A stretch of DNA of 6,246 nt from Romboutsia sp. 13368 (GTDB lineage: Bacteria > Bacillota > Clostridia > Peptostreptococcales > Peptostreptococcaceae). Positions 1 through 6,246 of the stretch are shown one piece after another. The notes beneath the pieces were generated by a model. That model searched no databases. It was not told the origin of the DNA and saw only the letters and a program-made list of their open reading frames with translations. Where the stretch lies: positions 366,636 through 372,881 of the forward strand of contig NZ_CP048741.1 of NCBI RefSeq assembly GCF_018336475.1, read 5' to 3'. Both the position numbers and the translations under genes were made by a program. Numbering within the stretch: the stretch's first letter is position 1; each line of letters opens with the position of its first letter.

Positions 1-274
1 CTATATTCTTTATAGTCAACTTTTTTATATTTAAATATATAAGATAAATAGTTGATATATAAACTTGAAAAATTAATAAACTTAGAATATTAGTAAATTA
101 GAGTATTGTTGAAATTTAAATAATTAGATTTTTTATTGAAAATTAAAAATAAATTAGGGATACTAAACTTTATAAATATTAATATAAACATAAAATTAAG
201 CAATAATATTAAAAACATTGAAATTTTCAGGGTTCTATTAATAAACATAAAATTATAAAAAAATGAAAAAACTA
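1..274. other. AT-rich intergenic region with no gene seen
   Basis: No reading frame with a credible start, ribosome binding site or protein-like composition is visible here on either strand. The DNA is overwhelmingly A and T. Near the left edge there is a TCAACT (16-21) and AGTTGA (50-55) inverted pair around the palindrome TATATTTAAATATA (27-40). It lacks a GC-containing stem and a clean T-run, so I do not call it a terminator. An AATTTTCAG half-match to the CodY box lies at 222-230. The rest is featureless to the eye. Confidence 0.6.
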
Positions 275-303
275 TTGAATAATATTGCTATTTTTTATAT
301 AAT
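275..303 (+). promoter_or_regulatory. SigA-type promoter of the regulator-pot operon
   Basis: A -35 element TTGAAT (275-280) is followed after exactly 17 nt by a consensus -10 TATAAT (298-303). Transcription would start near position 310, giving a leader of about 64 nt before the regulator's ATG. It is the best promoter-like sequence ahead of the operon, and the following five genes are too closely packed to need another. Confidence 0.75.
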
Positions 304-352
304 GTGTTTTGTTGTTTAGAAATTTTAAACACAATGTTTATTAATAAAAACA
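304..352 (+). promoter_or_regulatory. candidate operator: inverted TGTTT/AAACA boxes over the transcription start
   Basis: Directly after the -10 box lies a cluster of symmetric elements: TGTTTA (313-318) and TAAACA (326-331) separated by 7 nt, an outer GTGTTT (304-309) that pairs with AAACAC (327-332), and a second imperfect dyad with arms TGTTT (335-339) and AAACA (348-352). They cover the predicted start site and early leader, where a bound HTH repressor would block RNA polymerase. The likely ligand is the XRE-cupin regulator encoded immediately downstream, acting by autoregulation; that assignment is inference. The same symmetry could arise by chance in such AT-rich DNA. Confidence 0.45.
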
Positions 353-373
353 AAATTACTAGGAGGTGAGACT

Positions 374-913
374 ATGGATATAGGTGAGAAAATAAAGCGT
401 ATGAGAATTGAAAAACAATTGACGCAAGAAGAGTTAGCTAATAGGTGTGAATTATCTAAAGGATTTATATCTCAATTAGAAAATAACTTAACATCACCAT
501 CCATTGCTACCCTTATAGATATACTTGAAATACTAGGGACGAATTTAAGGGAATTTTTTAATGAGATAGATGATGAAAGAATATGTTTTACAAAAGATGA
601 CATGTTTGAAACAGAAGATGAGGATTTAAAATATAGTTTAAAATGGCTAGTACCAAATTCTCAAAAAAATGAAATGGAACCTATAATAATAACTTTAGAG
701 TCAGGTGGACAATATAAAGAAGAAAAGCCACATGAGGGTGAAGAATTTGGATATGTGTTATCTGGTTCAATATATTTACATATAGGTGATAAGAAAAATA
801 AAGTAAAAAAAGGCGAAAGTTTTTATTTTAAACCAAGAGCTAATCATTATATATCGAACGCGGGAAAGACTGTTGCCAAAGTAATTTGGGTGAGCACTCC
901 GCCATCATTTTAA
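374..913 (+). CDS. XRE-family transcriptional regulator with C-terminal cupin domain
   Basis: A 179-residue DNA-binding regulator. Residues 6-60 form an XRE/Cro-type helix-turn-helix, with the first HTH helix around LTQEELANRCE (16-26) and the recognition helix around SKGFISQLENN (28-38). Residues about 102-176 form a small cupin_2 barrel, with a first motif around HEGEEFGYVLSG (120-131) and a second around PRANHYISNAG (154-164). The HTH-plus-cupin architecture and length match the PuuR-like family, whose members often sense small metabolites; this class commonly precedes pot transporter operons in Clostridia. The start is secure: AGGAGGTGA at 361-369 lies 4 nt before ATG, and a good promoter lies upstream. 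It is the first gene of the operon, 16 nt ahead of potA, so it probably controls its own transcript in response to polyamines. The ligand is inferred from context, not from a binding-site signature. Confidence 0.9.
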   Translation: MDIGEKIKRMRIEKQLTQEELANRCELSKGFISQLENNLTSPSIATLIDILEILGTNLREFFNEIDDERICFTKDDMFETEDEDLKYSLKWLVPNSQKNEMEPIIITLESGGQYKEEKPHEGEEFGYVLSGSIYLHIGDKKNKVKKGESFYFKPRANHYISNAGKTVAKVIWVSTPPSF

Positions 914-929
914 GAAAGAGGTGTAATAA

Positions 930-1973
930 TTGGTAGAAAATATAATTGAACTAAAAAATTTATGTAAATCTTATGATGAGTTAACTATACTGGATGACTT
1001 TTCATTAAATATAAAGAAAAATGAATTTCTAACACTGTTAGGACCAAGTGGATGTGGAAAAACTACTACTTTAAAAATAATAGCAGGGTTTGAATATGCA
1101 GATGATGGAAAGGTAGTTTTTGAAGGTAAAGACATAAATAATATGCCTCCATATCAAAGACAAGTAAATACTGTATTCCAAAAATATGCACTATTCCCTC
1201 ATATGAATATATATGAAAATATAGCATTTGGATTAAAAATAAAAAAATTACCAAAGGAAGAAATAGATAGAAAAGTAAAAGAAATGCTAAAGTTAGTTGC
1301 TTTAGAAGGTTATGAAAATAGAAAAGTAGATTCATTAAGTGGTGGTCAACAACAAAGAATAGCAATAGCAAGAGCATTAGTTAATGAACCAAAGGTATTA
1401 TTACTTGATGAACCTTTAGGAGCACTAGACTTAAAGTTAAGACAAGAAATGCAAATCGAATTAAAGCGAATGCAACAAAAGCTTGGAATAACATTTATAT
1501 TCGTAACACATGATCAAGAAGAAGCACTTAGTATGTCTGATACAATAGTAGTTATGAATAAAGGAAAGATTCAACAAATGGGAAGTCCGGAAGATATATA
1601 TAATGAGCCTAAAAACTCTTTCGTGGCTAAATTTATAGGTGAAAGTAATATATTTGATGGTACTATGTTAGATGATTTTAAAGTTGAGTTTTGTGGAAAC
1701 GTATTTGACTGTGTAGATAAGGGATTTGAAAAGAATGAAAATATAGAGGTAGTTATAAGACCTGAAGATATAAAAATGGTACAACCAGAAGAAGGTATGC
1801 TAAAAGGTATAGTTACATCTACAGTATTCAAAGGTGTACACTATGAAATATTAGTTGAAGAAAATGATAGAATGTGGATACTTCATAATACTAAGAGTGC
1901 AGAAGTTGGTTCTGAATTAGGTATGGATATATACCCAGAAGATATTCACATCATGAGAAAAGTAGAGAACTAA
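930..1973 (+). CDS. potA: spermidine/putrescine ABC transporter ATP-binding protein PotA
   Basis: The 347-residue cytoplasmic ATPase that powers polyamine import. All nucleotide-binding motifs are intact: Walker A GPSGCGKT (38-45), Q-loop Gln84 in [15 protein letters not shown] signature LSGGQ (136-140), Walker B VLLLDEP (156-162), D-loop ALD (165-167) and switch His194 in FVTHD. Residues about 240-345 form the C-terminal TOBE domain typical of the MalK/PotA subfamily, including the VVIRPEDI segment (274-281). Length is slightly below E. coli PotA. Translation starts at TTG (930), behind the AGAGGTG ribosome binding site (917-923); the in-frame GTG at 921 is followed at once by a stop, so TTG is the only workable start. 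The stop lies one base before the potB ATG. Substrate assignment rests mainly on the neighbouring PotB, PotC and PotD, since iron and sulfate importers have similar ATPases. Confidence 0.95.
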   Translation: MVENIIELKNLCKSYDELTILDDFSLNIKKNEFLTLLGPSGCGKTTTLKIIAGFEYADDGKVVFEGKDINNMPPYQRQVNTVFQKYALFPHMNIYENIAFGLKIKKLPKEEIDRKVKEMLKLVALEGYENRKVDSLSGGQQQRIAIARALVNEPKVLLLDEPLGALDLKLRQEMQIELKRMQQKLGITFIFVTHDQEEALSMSDTIVVMNKGKIQQMGSPEDIYNEPKNSFVAKFIGESNIFDGTMLDDFKVEFCGNVFDCVDKGFEKNENIEVVIRPEDIKMVQPEEGMLKGIVTSTVFKGVHYEILVEENDRMWILHNTKSAEVGSELGMDIYPEDIHIMRKVEN

Positions 1974-1974
1974 G

Positions 1975-2811
1975 ATGAAAAGAAAATCTTTTTTAGCTTA
2001 TCCATATGTAATATGGAGTGCCATATTTATAGTAATCCCTTTAATACTAGTAGTACTTTTTAGTTTTACACGAGAAATAGATGGAAAACAAGTGTTTTCT
2101 ATAGCAAATTATAAAGATTTAATGGATCCAATTTACTTTAAGGTATTTTTAAGATCTGTAATTTTAGCAGGTGGATCGACATTAATTTGTTTAATTGTTG
2201 GATATCCAGTAGCTTATTTAATATCTAAAGTTAATGTCAGCAGAAGAGGAACATTAATATTATTATTTATACTTCCTATGTGGATGAACTTCTTACTTAG
2301 AACATATGCATGGGTTGCAATACTTGGAAAGAATGGTTTATTAAATACGTTCTTAGGATTATTCGGAATACCAGCTACAAGTATTTTATATACTAATGCA
2401 GCGATATTACTTGGTATGGTTTATAACTTCTTACCATTTATGGTGCTTCCTATATTTAACTCTTTATCAAAAATGGATAATGACTTAATAAATGCAGCAC
2501 GCGACTTAGGTGCAAATAGTTTCCAAGTATTTACTAAGGTAATATTCCCTTTAAGCTTACCAGGAGTTGTATCTGGAATAACGATGGTATTTATGCCAGC
2601 AGTTACAACATTTGCTATATCTAGATTACTAGGTGGTGGTAAGTTTATGCTTATAGGAGACTTAATTGAGCAACAATTTACAGTAGTTGGAGATTGGAAC
2701 TTCGGATCTGCTGTATCAATATTTATGATGATAATAATACTTATATCTATGGCTGTAATGTCTAGATTTGAAGATAAATCTGATAAGGAAGGCGGTGGGT
2801 TATTATTTTAA
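1975..2811 (+). CDS. potB: spermidine/putrescine ABC transporter permease PotB
   Basis: A 278-residue integral membrane protein and one half of the polyamine translocation channel. Hydrophobic segments lie near residues 11-31, 60-85, 93-116, 141-163, 195-215 and 246-264, giving the expected six helices. The cytoplasmic EAA loop that docks on PotA is clear at about 172-201, with core AARDLGA (174-180) and the P-G-SG ending. Length and the N-terminal FLAYPYVIWSAIFIVIPL pattern fit the PotB/BPD_transp_1 family. The ATG is one base after the potA stop (TAAGATG) and has only a weak GAGA (1965-1968) ahead of it, so translation is probably coupled to potA. The last codons overlap the ribosome binding site and proposed start of potC. 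Confidence 0.94.
   Translation: MKRKSFLAYPYVIWSAIFIVIPLILVVLFSFTREIDGKQVFSIANYKDLMDPIYFKVFLRSVILAGGSTLICLIVGYPVAYLISKVNVSRRGTLILLFILPMWMNFLLRTYAWVAILGKNGLLNTFLGLFGIPATSILYTNAAILLGMVYNFLPFMVLPIFNSLSKMDNDLINAARDLGANSFQVFTKVIFPLSLPGVVSGITMVFMPAVTTFAISRLLGGGKFMLIGDLIEQQFTVVGDWNFGSAVSIFMMIIILISMAVMSRFEDKSDKEGGGLLF
2788..2807 (+). promoter_or_regulatory. Shine-Dalgarno and probable ATT start codon of potC
   Basis: Inside the last codons of potB, AGGCGGTGG (2790-2798) matches the anti-Shine-Dalgarno consensus with one substitution. Six bases later lies ATT (2805-2807) in the potC frame. The in-frame stop TAA at 2784 excludes anything earlier, and between 2787 and the ATG at 2916 no ATG, GTG or TTG occurs in this frame. 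ATT at 2802 is an alternative with tighter spacing. The site overlaps the potB stop (2809-2811), so terminating ribosomes could restart here. AUU starts are known, for example in E. coli infC. Confidence 0.6.
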
Positions 2812-3590
2812 AGTTAAAGAAATATATATCTAATATTTATTTATTCTTAGTATTTTTATTTTTATATGCACCAATAGCTGCATTAGTTGTATTTTCTTTT
2901 AATGATTCTAAATCAATGGCTCATTGGGGCGGATTTACATTCAAATGGTATAAAAGCCTTATACACAACGAGAGTATAATGAGTGCACTATATTATACAC
3001 TTTTAGTTGCTTTATTATCTTCAGTAATAGCTACTATAATAGGTACTATAAGTGCAATTGGAATAAATAAAATGAAATCGAAACCAAAAAAATTAATGCT
3101 TAATATAAACTATCTTCCGGTTTTAAATCCAGATATAGTTACAGCAGTAGCATTAATGAGTTTATTTTCATTTGTTAAGATAGAATTTGGATTTGTAACG
3201 ATGCTTTTATCTCACATAATGTTTAGTATACCTTATGTTATACTATCTGTTTTACCTAAAGTAAGATCATTACCTCAAAATATTGAAGAGGCAGCAATGG
3301 ATTTAGGTGCTACACCTATGTATGCACTTAGAAAAGTTATACTTCCTCAAATAAAGCCAGGTATAATATCAGGATTTTTAATGGCATTTACTATGTCTAT
3401 TGATGACTTTATAATAAGTTTCTTCAATACAGGAAATGGAGTAAGTAACCTTTCAATAGAAATCTACGGTATGGCTAGAAGAGGTATAAAACCAGAGATA
3501 AATGCATTATCTACTATAATGTTCGTAGTAGTACTTGGATTACTTTTATTATCAAATAGAAAACAATCTATAGTAAGGAGTGGTAAGTAA
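2805..3590 (+). CDS. potC: spermidine/putrescine ABC transporter permease PotC, probable ATT start
   Basis: The second channel-forming permease of the polyamine importer, 261 residues from the proposed ATT, close to E. coli PotC (264). Numbered from there, transmembrane helix 1 spans about 10-32, followed by the family pattern SFNDSK and then HWGGFTFKWY (40-49), which mirrors E. coli PotC. The EAA loop lies at about 161-190 with AAMDLGA, and a conserved SIDDFIISFF segment at 198-207. The first ATG (2916) would give only 224 residues and remove helix 1, so it is probably not the true start. Upstream frame is open only to 2787 and offers no ATG, GTG or TTG; ATT 2805 has ideal spacing to AGGCGGTGG. 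The gene overlaps the potB end by 7 nt and its stop overlaps the potD ATG by one base. The coding identity is secure; the exact start codon is inferred. Confidence 0.88.
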   Translation: MLKLKKYISNIYLFLVFLFLYAPIAALVVFSFNDSKSMAHWGGFTFKWYKSLIHNESIMSALYYTLLVALLSSVIATIIGTISAIGINKMKSKPKKLMLNINYLPVLNPDIVTAVALMSLFSFVKIEFGFVTMLLSHIMFSIPYVILSVLPKVRSLPQNIEEAAMDLGATPMYALRKVILPQIKPGIISGFLMAFTMSIDDFIISFFNTGNGVSNLSIEIYGMARRGIKPEINALSTIMFVVVLGLLLLSNRKQSIVRSGK

Positions 3591-4642
3591 TGAAAATATA
3601 TAGAAAAATAGTATCACTTTTAACTATAGGTATAATGTCTGCAACTATGATGACAGGTTGTGGAAAAGGAACAGATTCTACAAAAGTTCTTAATGTATAT
3701 AATGTCGGTGATTATATAGATGAAGAATTAATAAATAAGTTTGAAGAAGAAACAGGTATAAAAGTACTTTATGAAACTTATGATACTAATGAAACTATGT
3801 ATCAAAAAGTAAACAGTGGAAGTACAAATTATGATTTAGTATTCCCATCTGATTATATGGTAGAAAAAATGAAAAATGAAGGTCTTTTACAAAAAATAGA
3901 CTTTAATAATATACCTAATATAAAATATATAGGCAAAGACTTTTTAAATCCTGTATATGATAAAACTAACGAATATAGTGTTCCATATATGTGGGGAACA
4001 TTTGGAATATTATATAATAAAAAGATGGTTAAAGAACCAGTTGATAGTTGGGACATCTTATGGAATCCTAAATATAAAGGAAATATATTAATGTTTGATT
4101 CTGTTAGGGATACTATGGGAATTGCTCTAAAAAAATTAGGCTATAGTATAAACTCAACAGATCCTAAGCAAATAAATGAAGCTAAAGATGCATTAATAAA
4201 ACAAAAAGATTTAGTATTAGCTTATGTAAATGATGAAGGTAAAGACAGATTATTAGGAGAAGAAGCCGCTATGGGTATAGTATACTCAGGAGATGCTGTA
4301 CTACTTATGGAAGAAAATCCTAATTTACAATATGTAATACCAAAAGAAGGAACTAATAAATGGGTAGATGCTATGTGTATACCTAAAACTGCCCAAAATA
4401 AAAAAGAGGCAGAAATGTTTATAAACTTCTTATTAGATCCAGAAAATGCAAAAACTAATGCTGAATATATAGGATATTCTATACCTAATGAAGGAGCACT
4501 AAAATTATTAGATAAGGAAATAACTGAAAATCCAATTGCTTATCCATCAGAAGAAGTATTATCTAAATGTGAAACTTTCATAGATTTAGGTGATAAAATA
4601 AAATTATATGATAAAGCATGGATAGAATTAAAATCTAAATAA
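3590..4642 (+). CDS. potD: spermidine/putrescine-binding lipoprotein PotD
   Basis: A 350-residue extracellular solute-binding protein that delivers polyamines to PotB/PotC. The signal peptide has a basic head (MKIYRK), a hydrophobic core and a lipobox ending MTGC with lipidated Cys24, so the mature protein is membrane-anchored. The rest is SBP_bac_8/PotD-like: VYNVGDYID (36-44), NETMYQK (67-73), PSDY (86-89), LMFDSVRD (167-174), KKLGYS (181-186), YSGDA (232-236), WVDAM (258-262) and IGYSIPN (294-300). Aligned by eye with E. coli PotD, ligand residues Tyr37, Ser83, Tyr85, Asp168, Trp255, Asp257 and Tyr293 are kept as Tyr42, Ser87, Tyr89, Asp170, Trp258, Asp260 and Tyr296. Glu36 and Glu171 are Asp, Trp229 is Tyr, and Trp34 is Val39. 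AAGGAG (3575-3580) precedes the ATG by 9 nt, and TAATG overlaps the potC stop. It is the last operon gene before a strong terminator. Preference between putrescine and spermidine cannot be read from the sequence. Confidence 0.94.
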   Translation: MKIYRKIVSLLTIGIMSATMMTGCGKGTDSTKVLNVYNVGDYIDEELINKFEEETGIKVLYETYDTNETMYQKVNSGSTNYDLVFPSDYMVEKMKNEGLLQKIDFNNIPNIKYIGKDFLNPVYDKTNEYSVPYMWGTFGILYNKKMVKEPVDSWDILWNPKYKGNILMFDSVRDTMGIALKKLGYSINSTDPKQINEAKDALIKQKDLVLAYVNDEGKDRLLGEEAAMGIVYSGDAVLLMEENPNLQYVIPKEGTNKWVDAMCIPKTAQNKKEAEMFINFLLDPENAKTNAEYIGYSIPNEGALKLLDKEITENPIAYPSEEVLSKCETFIDLGDKIKLYDKAWIELKSK

Positions 4643-4650
4643 TATATTAT

Positions 4651-4698
4651 AAATAGCTATATTTAATTATCAATAATTAAATATAGCTATTTTTTATT
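4651..4698 (+). terminator. Rho-independent terminator of the pot operon
   Basis: A perfect 19-bp inverted repeat has arms 4651-4669 and 4674-4692 and a 4-nt TCAA loop, and runs into a T-run (4690-4695) followed by ATT. It starts 8 nt after the potD stop. The stem contains only two G-C pairs, so its stability comes from length. Confidence 0.9.
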
Positions 4699-4706
4699 AC
4701 AAAATA

Positions 4707-4734
4707 TATTATTTTAAAAAGTTAATAGTATAAT
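4707..4734 (+). promoter_or_regulatory. possible promoter of the glucosaminidase gene
   Basis: A consensus -10 TATAAT (4729-4734) sits 32 nt before the glucosaminidase ATG and just after the pot terminator, where a new promoter is expected. The -35 side is weak; the best spaced hexamers are TATTAT (4707-4712) and its shifts. The -10 is the main support. Confidence 0.45.
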
Positions 4735-4765
4735 GAGATAAAGTATAAATATAAAAGGAGATACT

Positions 4766-5743
4766 ATGGGGAAGAAAAAAATAAAGCATTTAGGGAAAAA
4801 AAGATGGAGGAAGAGGTATATATTTGAATTTTTTAAGAAAAGTATAATATTATTTGCAATGATAGTTAGTTTAATTACTTTTATTAGCATAGATAAGAAT
4901 GTAAAAGAATTATATAAAGGAATTAACATTGAAGAATCAGCAATAGAGTTTTATATAGATATGGCAGATGAAATAGGTAATAAAGAAGTACAATTAAGCT
5001 GGAAAGAATTGATGGCTATAGATATGGTTAGATATGAAAAGGACCTAACTAATATAAAAAAGAAAGATGTAATAGATACAGGTAAGAAATTTATAAAAGA
5101 GATAAATGAAGATGGAAATAAAGTAAAAAAAGTAAAAAGCTTTGATGAAGTTATAGATAAGATAGGTTTTGATAGTAGTCAAAAGAAGTTGGCAAAGGTT
5201 TATTTAGATGAGTTAAAAGGAGTTTCTTTGTCTGGAGATACGTTGAAAAATCAAGATGAGAAAATTAAATTTATAGAGAATATATCTGAATTATCATTTG
5301 AAAATTATGAAAAATATAATATATTACCATCTATAACTGTAGGACAAGCAATATTAGAATCCAGATGGGGAGAGTCTGATTTAAGTAAAAATAGTAATAA
5401 TATATTTGGTATAAAGGCAGATGAAAAATGGAATGGTAAAGTAGTAAGTACAAATACTTTAGAAAATTATGATGATAAGGTAGTTGCTGCATTTAGACAA
5501 TATGATTCTATAGAAGATTCTATAAATGACCATGGGAAATTTTTAAGTGAAAATAAGAGATATGAAACTAGTGGTTTATTTAATGCTAAACATTATACAA
5601 CTCAAGCTCAAGCATTAGAAGATGCAGGATATGCAACAAAGAAAAATGAAAATGGAGAGCTTATATATGCTGATACGTTAATAGATTTAATAAGAAAATA
5701 TAATTTACAATTGCTAGACAGAGAAGTTCAAGAAATAAAATAA
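4766..5743 (+). CDS. membrane-anchored N-acetylglucosaminidase (GH73-type peptidoglycan hydrolase)
   Basis: A 325-residue cell-surface enzyme expected to cleave the N-acetylglucosaminyl bond of peptidoglycan. A short Lys/Arg-rich cytoplasmic head (1-24) is followed by one hydrophobic helix (about 26-42) with no obvious cleavage site, so it is probably an anchored type II protein. Residues about 48-165 are a charged, mostly helical region (core WKELMAIDMVRYEKDL, 79-94) that I cannot assign. Residues about 175-315 are the glucosaminidase/FlgJ-like domain: QAILESRWGES (194-204) carries the likely catalytic Glu198, then NNIFGIK (211-217), FRQYDSIEDSINDHGKFL (243-260) and a closing ADTLIDLIRKYNL (302-314). 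The start is supported by AAAAGGAG (4753-4760) 5 nt before ATG. A terminator upstream separates it from the pot operon. A role in growth, daughter-cell separation or turnover is plausible but not shown. Confidence 0.88.
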   Translation: MGKKKIKHLGKKRWRKRYIFEFFKKSIILFAMIVSLITFISIDKNVKELYKGINIEESAIEFYIDMADEIGNKEVQLSWKELMAIDMVRYEKDLTNIKKKDVIDTGKKFIKEINEDGNKVKKVKSFDEVIDKIGFDSSQKKLAKVYLDELKGVSLSGDTLKNQDEKIKFIENISELSFENYEKYNILPSITVGQAILESRWGESDLSKNSNNIFGIKADEKWNGKVVSTNTLENYDDKVVAAFRQYDSIEDSINDHGKFLSENKRYETSGLFNAKHYTTQAQALEDAGYATKKNENGELIYADTLIDLIRKYNLQLLDREVQEIK

Positions 5744-5781
5744 TATATGGAATAAAATGTAAAAATATCGATGATTTGGAG

Positions 5782-5787
5782 TATAAT
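5782..5787 (+). promoter_or_regulatory. possible -10 element before the propeller-sensor gene
   Basis: TATAAT occurs in the 85-nt gap after the glucosaminidase gene, 41 nt before the next ATG. No convincing -35 lies 16-18 nt upstream (closest GTAAAA or TAAAAA near 5759-5765). No terminator is visible in the gap either, so read-through from the glucosaminidase gene is equally likely. Confidence 0.25.
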
Positions 5788-5828
5788 AAAGAAAAATATA
5801 TATGATATGTCAACAAAAGGGGAGAATT

Positions 5829-6246
5829 ATGAGTAAGGGGAGACATTTAAAAATTTTAACTGTATGTTTTATAGTTAGTATACTATTTATATTTATATCT
5901 TGTAATCATAAATTATCCTACGCAGATTATCCTAATAATATAAACTTTAAAAATATAACTATTGAAAATGGATTATCTCAATCAACAGTTGAGACAATTT
6001 ATCAAGATAGTAAAGGATATATATGGATAGGAACTCAGGATGGTCTTAACAGATATGATGGATATGAATTTAAACATTATAAAGCAGATAAATTTGATAA
6101 AAACACAATAGCAAATAATATTATTCTAGACATCACAGAAGATAAGCATGGGAACATATGGGTAGCAACATTAGAGGGAATAAGTAGAATAAATGTAGTT
6201 ACAGATGAAATAAAAAATTATTATACGCATGAATATAATAATGAAA
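5829..6246 (+). CDS. exported sensor with two-component-regulator propeller (Reg_prop) repeats, 3' truncated by window edge
   Basis: The first 139 codons of a gene that stays open to the right edge. The start is clear: AAAGGGGAG (5816-5824) lies 4 nt before ATG. Residues 1-32 look like a signal peptide or membrane anchor, with a basic head (KGRHLK), a hydrophobic core (9-24) and a possible signal peptidase site after SYA (30-32); FISC at Cys25 is a weaker lipobox. From residue 37 the sequence is a Reg_prop beta-propeller: NGLSQSTVETIYQDSKGYIW (47-66) then IGTQDGLNRYDG (67-78), and a second repeat NIILDITEDKHGNIWVATLE (97-116). The repeat period is about 45 residues. Proteins with this start are usually large sensors in which extracellular propellers and a Y_Y_Y domain precede a membrane helix and a histidine kinase or GGDEF output. 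The output domain lies outside the window, so enzyme class is unknown. It may be cotranscribed with the glucosaminidase gene. Confidence 0.85.
   Translation, partial: MSKGRHLKILTVCFIVSILFIFISCNHKLSYADYPNNINFKNITIENGLSQSTVETIYQDSKGYIWIGTQDGLNRYDGYEFKHYKADKFDKNTIANNIILDITEDKHGNIWVATLEGISRINVVTDEIKNYYTHEYNNE

Noticed and set aside
16..55. TCAACT/AGTTGA inverted repeat as a terminator of an upstream gene
   Set aside because: The pairing arms are only 6 bp with a 28-nt AT-only interior and no T-run directly after; no upstream gene is visible in the window.
222..236. CodY box (AATTTTCWGAAAATT)
   Set aside because: Only the left half, AATTTTCAG, matches well; the right half (GGTTCT) does not. About 10 of 15 matches in such AT-rich DNA is weak, so I do not annotate it.
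304..373. Riboswitch or attenuator in the operon leader
   Set aside because: The leader is only about 64 nt, nearly all A/T, with no stable GC stem, aptamer-like conserved core or T-run terminator before the regulator gene.
1066..1377. Antisense open frame within potA
   Set aside because: It lies opposite an intact, motif-complete ATPase gene. Its Leu/Phe-rich translation is the typical complement shadow of AT-rich coding DNA, with no ribosome binding site. The same applies to the antisense frames at 1571-1831, 3853-4056, 4714-4929 and 5661-5846.
2784..2820. Programmed -1 frameshift fusing PotB to PotC
   Set aside because: The sequence before the potB stop (TTA TTT TAA) is not a canonical X XXY YYZ slippery site, since a -1 slip from TTT would pair on ATT. 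The AGGCGGTGG spacing fits initiation better than frameshift stimulation. It is not fully excluded.
2916..3590. ATG at 2916 as the real start of potC
   Set aside because: It would remove the conserved first transmembrane helix and the SFNDSK segment, and give a 224-residue protein versus about 260 expected. I see no good Shine-Dalgarno sequence just before it.

Overview
The window is very AT-rich, low-GC Gram-positive DNA with strong AGGAGG-type ribosome binding sites, tight gene packing on one strand and lipoprotein-type exported proteins. It fits a Clostridia genome, most likely Peptostreptococcaceae, and gene order and protein character resemble Clostridioides difficile or a close relative. 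This placement is an impression from content, not a database match. All supported genes are on the + strand.

Layout. Positions 1-373 hold no gene. Their right end carries a good SigA-type promoter (275-303) with inverted TGTTT/AAACA boxes over the expected transcription start. Positions 374-4642 are one compact operon: an XRE-cupin regulator, then potA (ATPase), potB and potC (permeases) and potD (lipid-anchored binding protein). Junctions are +16 nt, +1 nt, a short overlap and a 1-nt overlap. The operon ends in a perfect 19-bp hairpin with a T-run (4651-4698). A second unit follows: a membrane-anchored GH73-type glucosaminidase (4766-5743), and 85 nt later a secreted or membrane sensor with two-component-regulator propeller repeats that runs off the right edge (5829-6246).

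How the genes work together. PotD would capture spermidine or putrescine outside the membrane, PotB/PotC form the channel and PotA powers it. The regulator is probably a polyamine-responsive autoregulator of the operon. The glucosaminidase would cut peptidoglycan at the cell surface, and the downstream sensor may share its transcript. No functional link between the wall hydrolase/sensor pair and the transporter is visible beyond adjacency.

Most notable points. potC has no ATG, GTG or TTG that yields a full-length protein. Its conserved first transmembrane helix is encoded upstream of the first ATG and appears to start at an ATT codon (2805) placed ideally behind a Shine-Dalgarno sequence inside the end of potB. 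The PotD homologue has Val where E. coli PotD has the binding-site Trp34. I see no mobile element, CRISPR array, RNA gene or clearly new system; this is mostly ordinary core-genome content.
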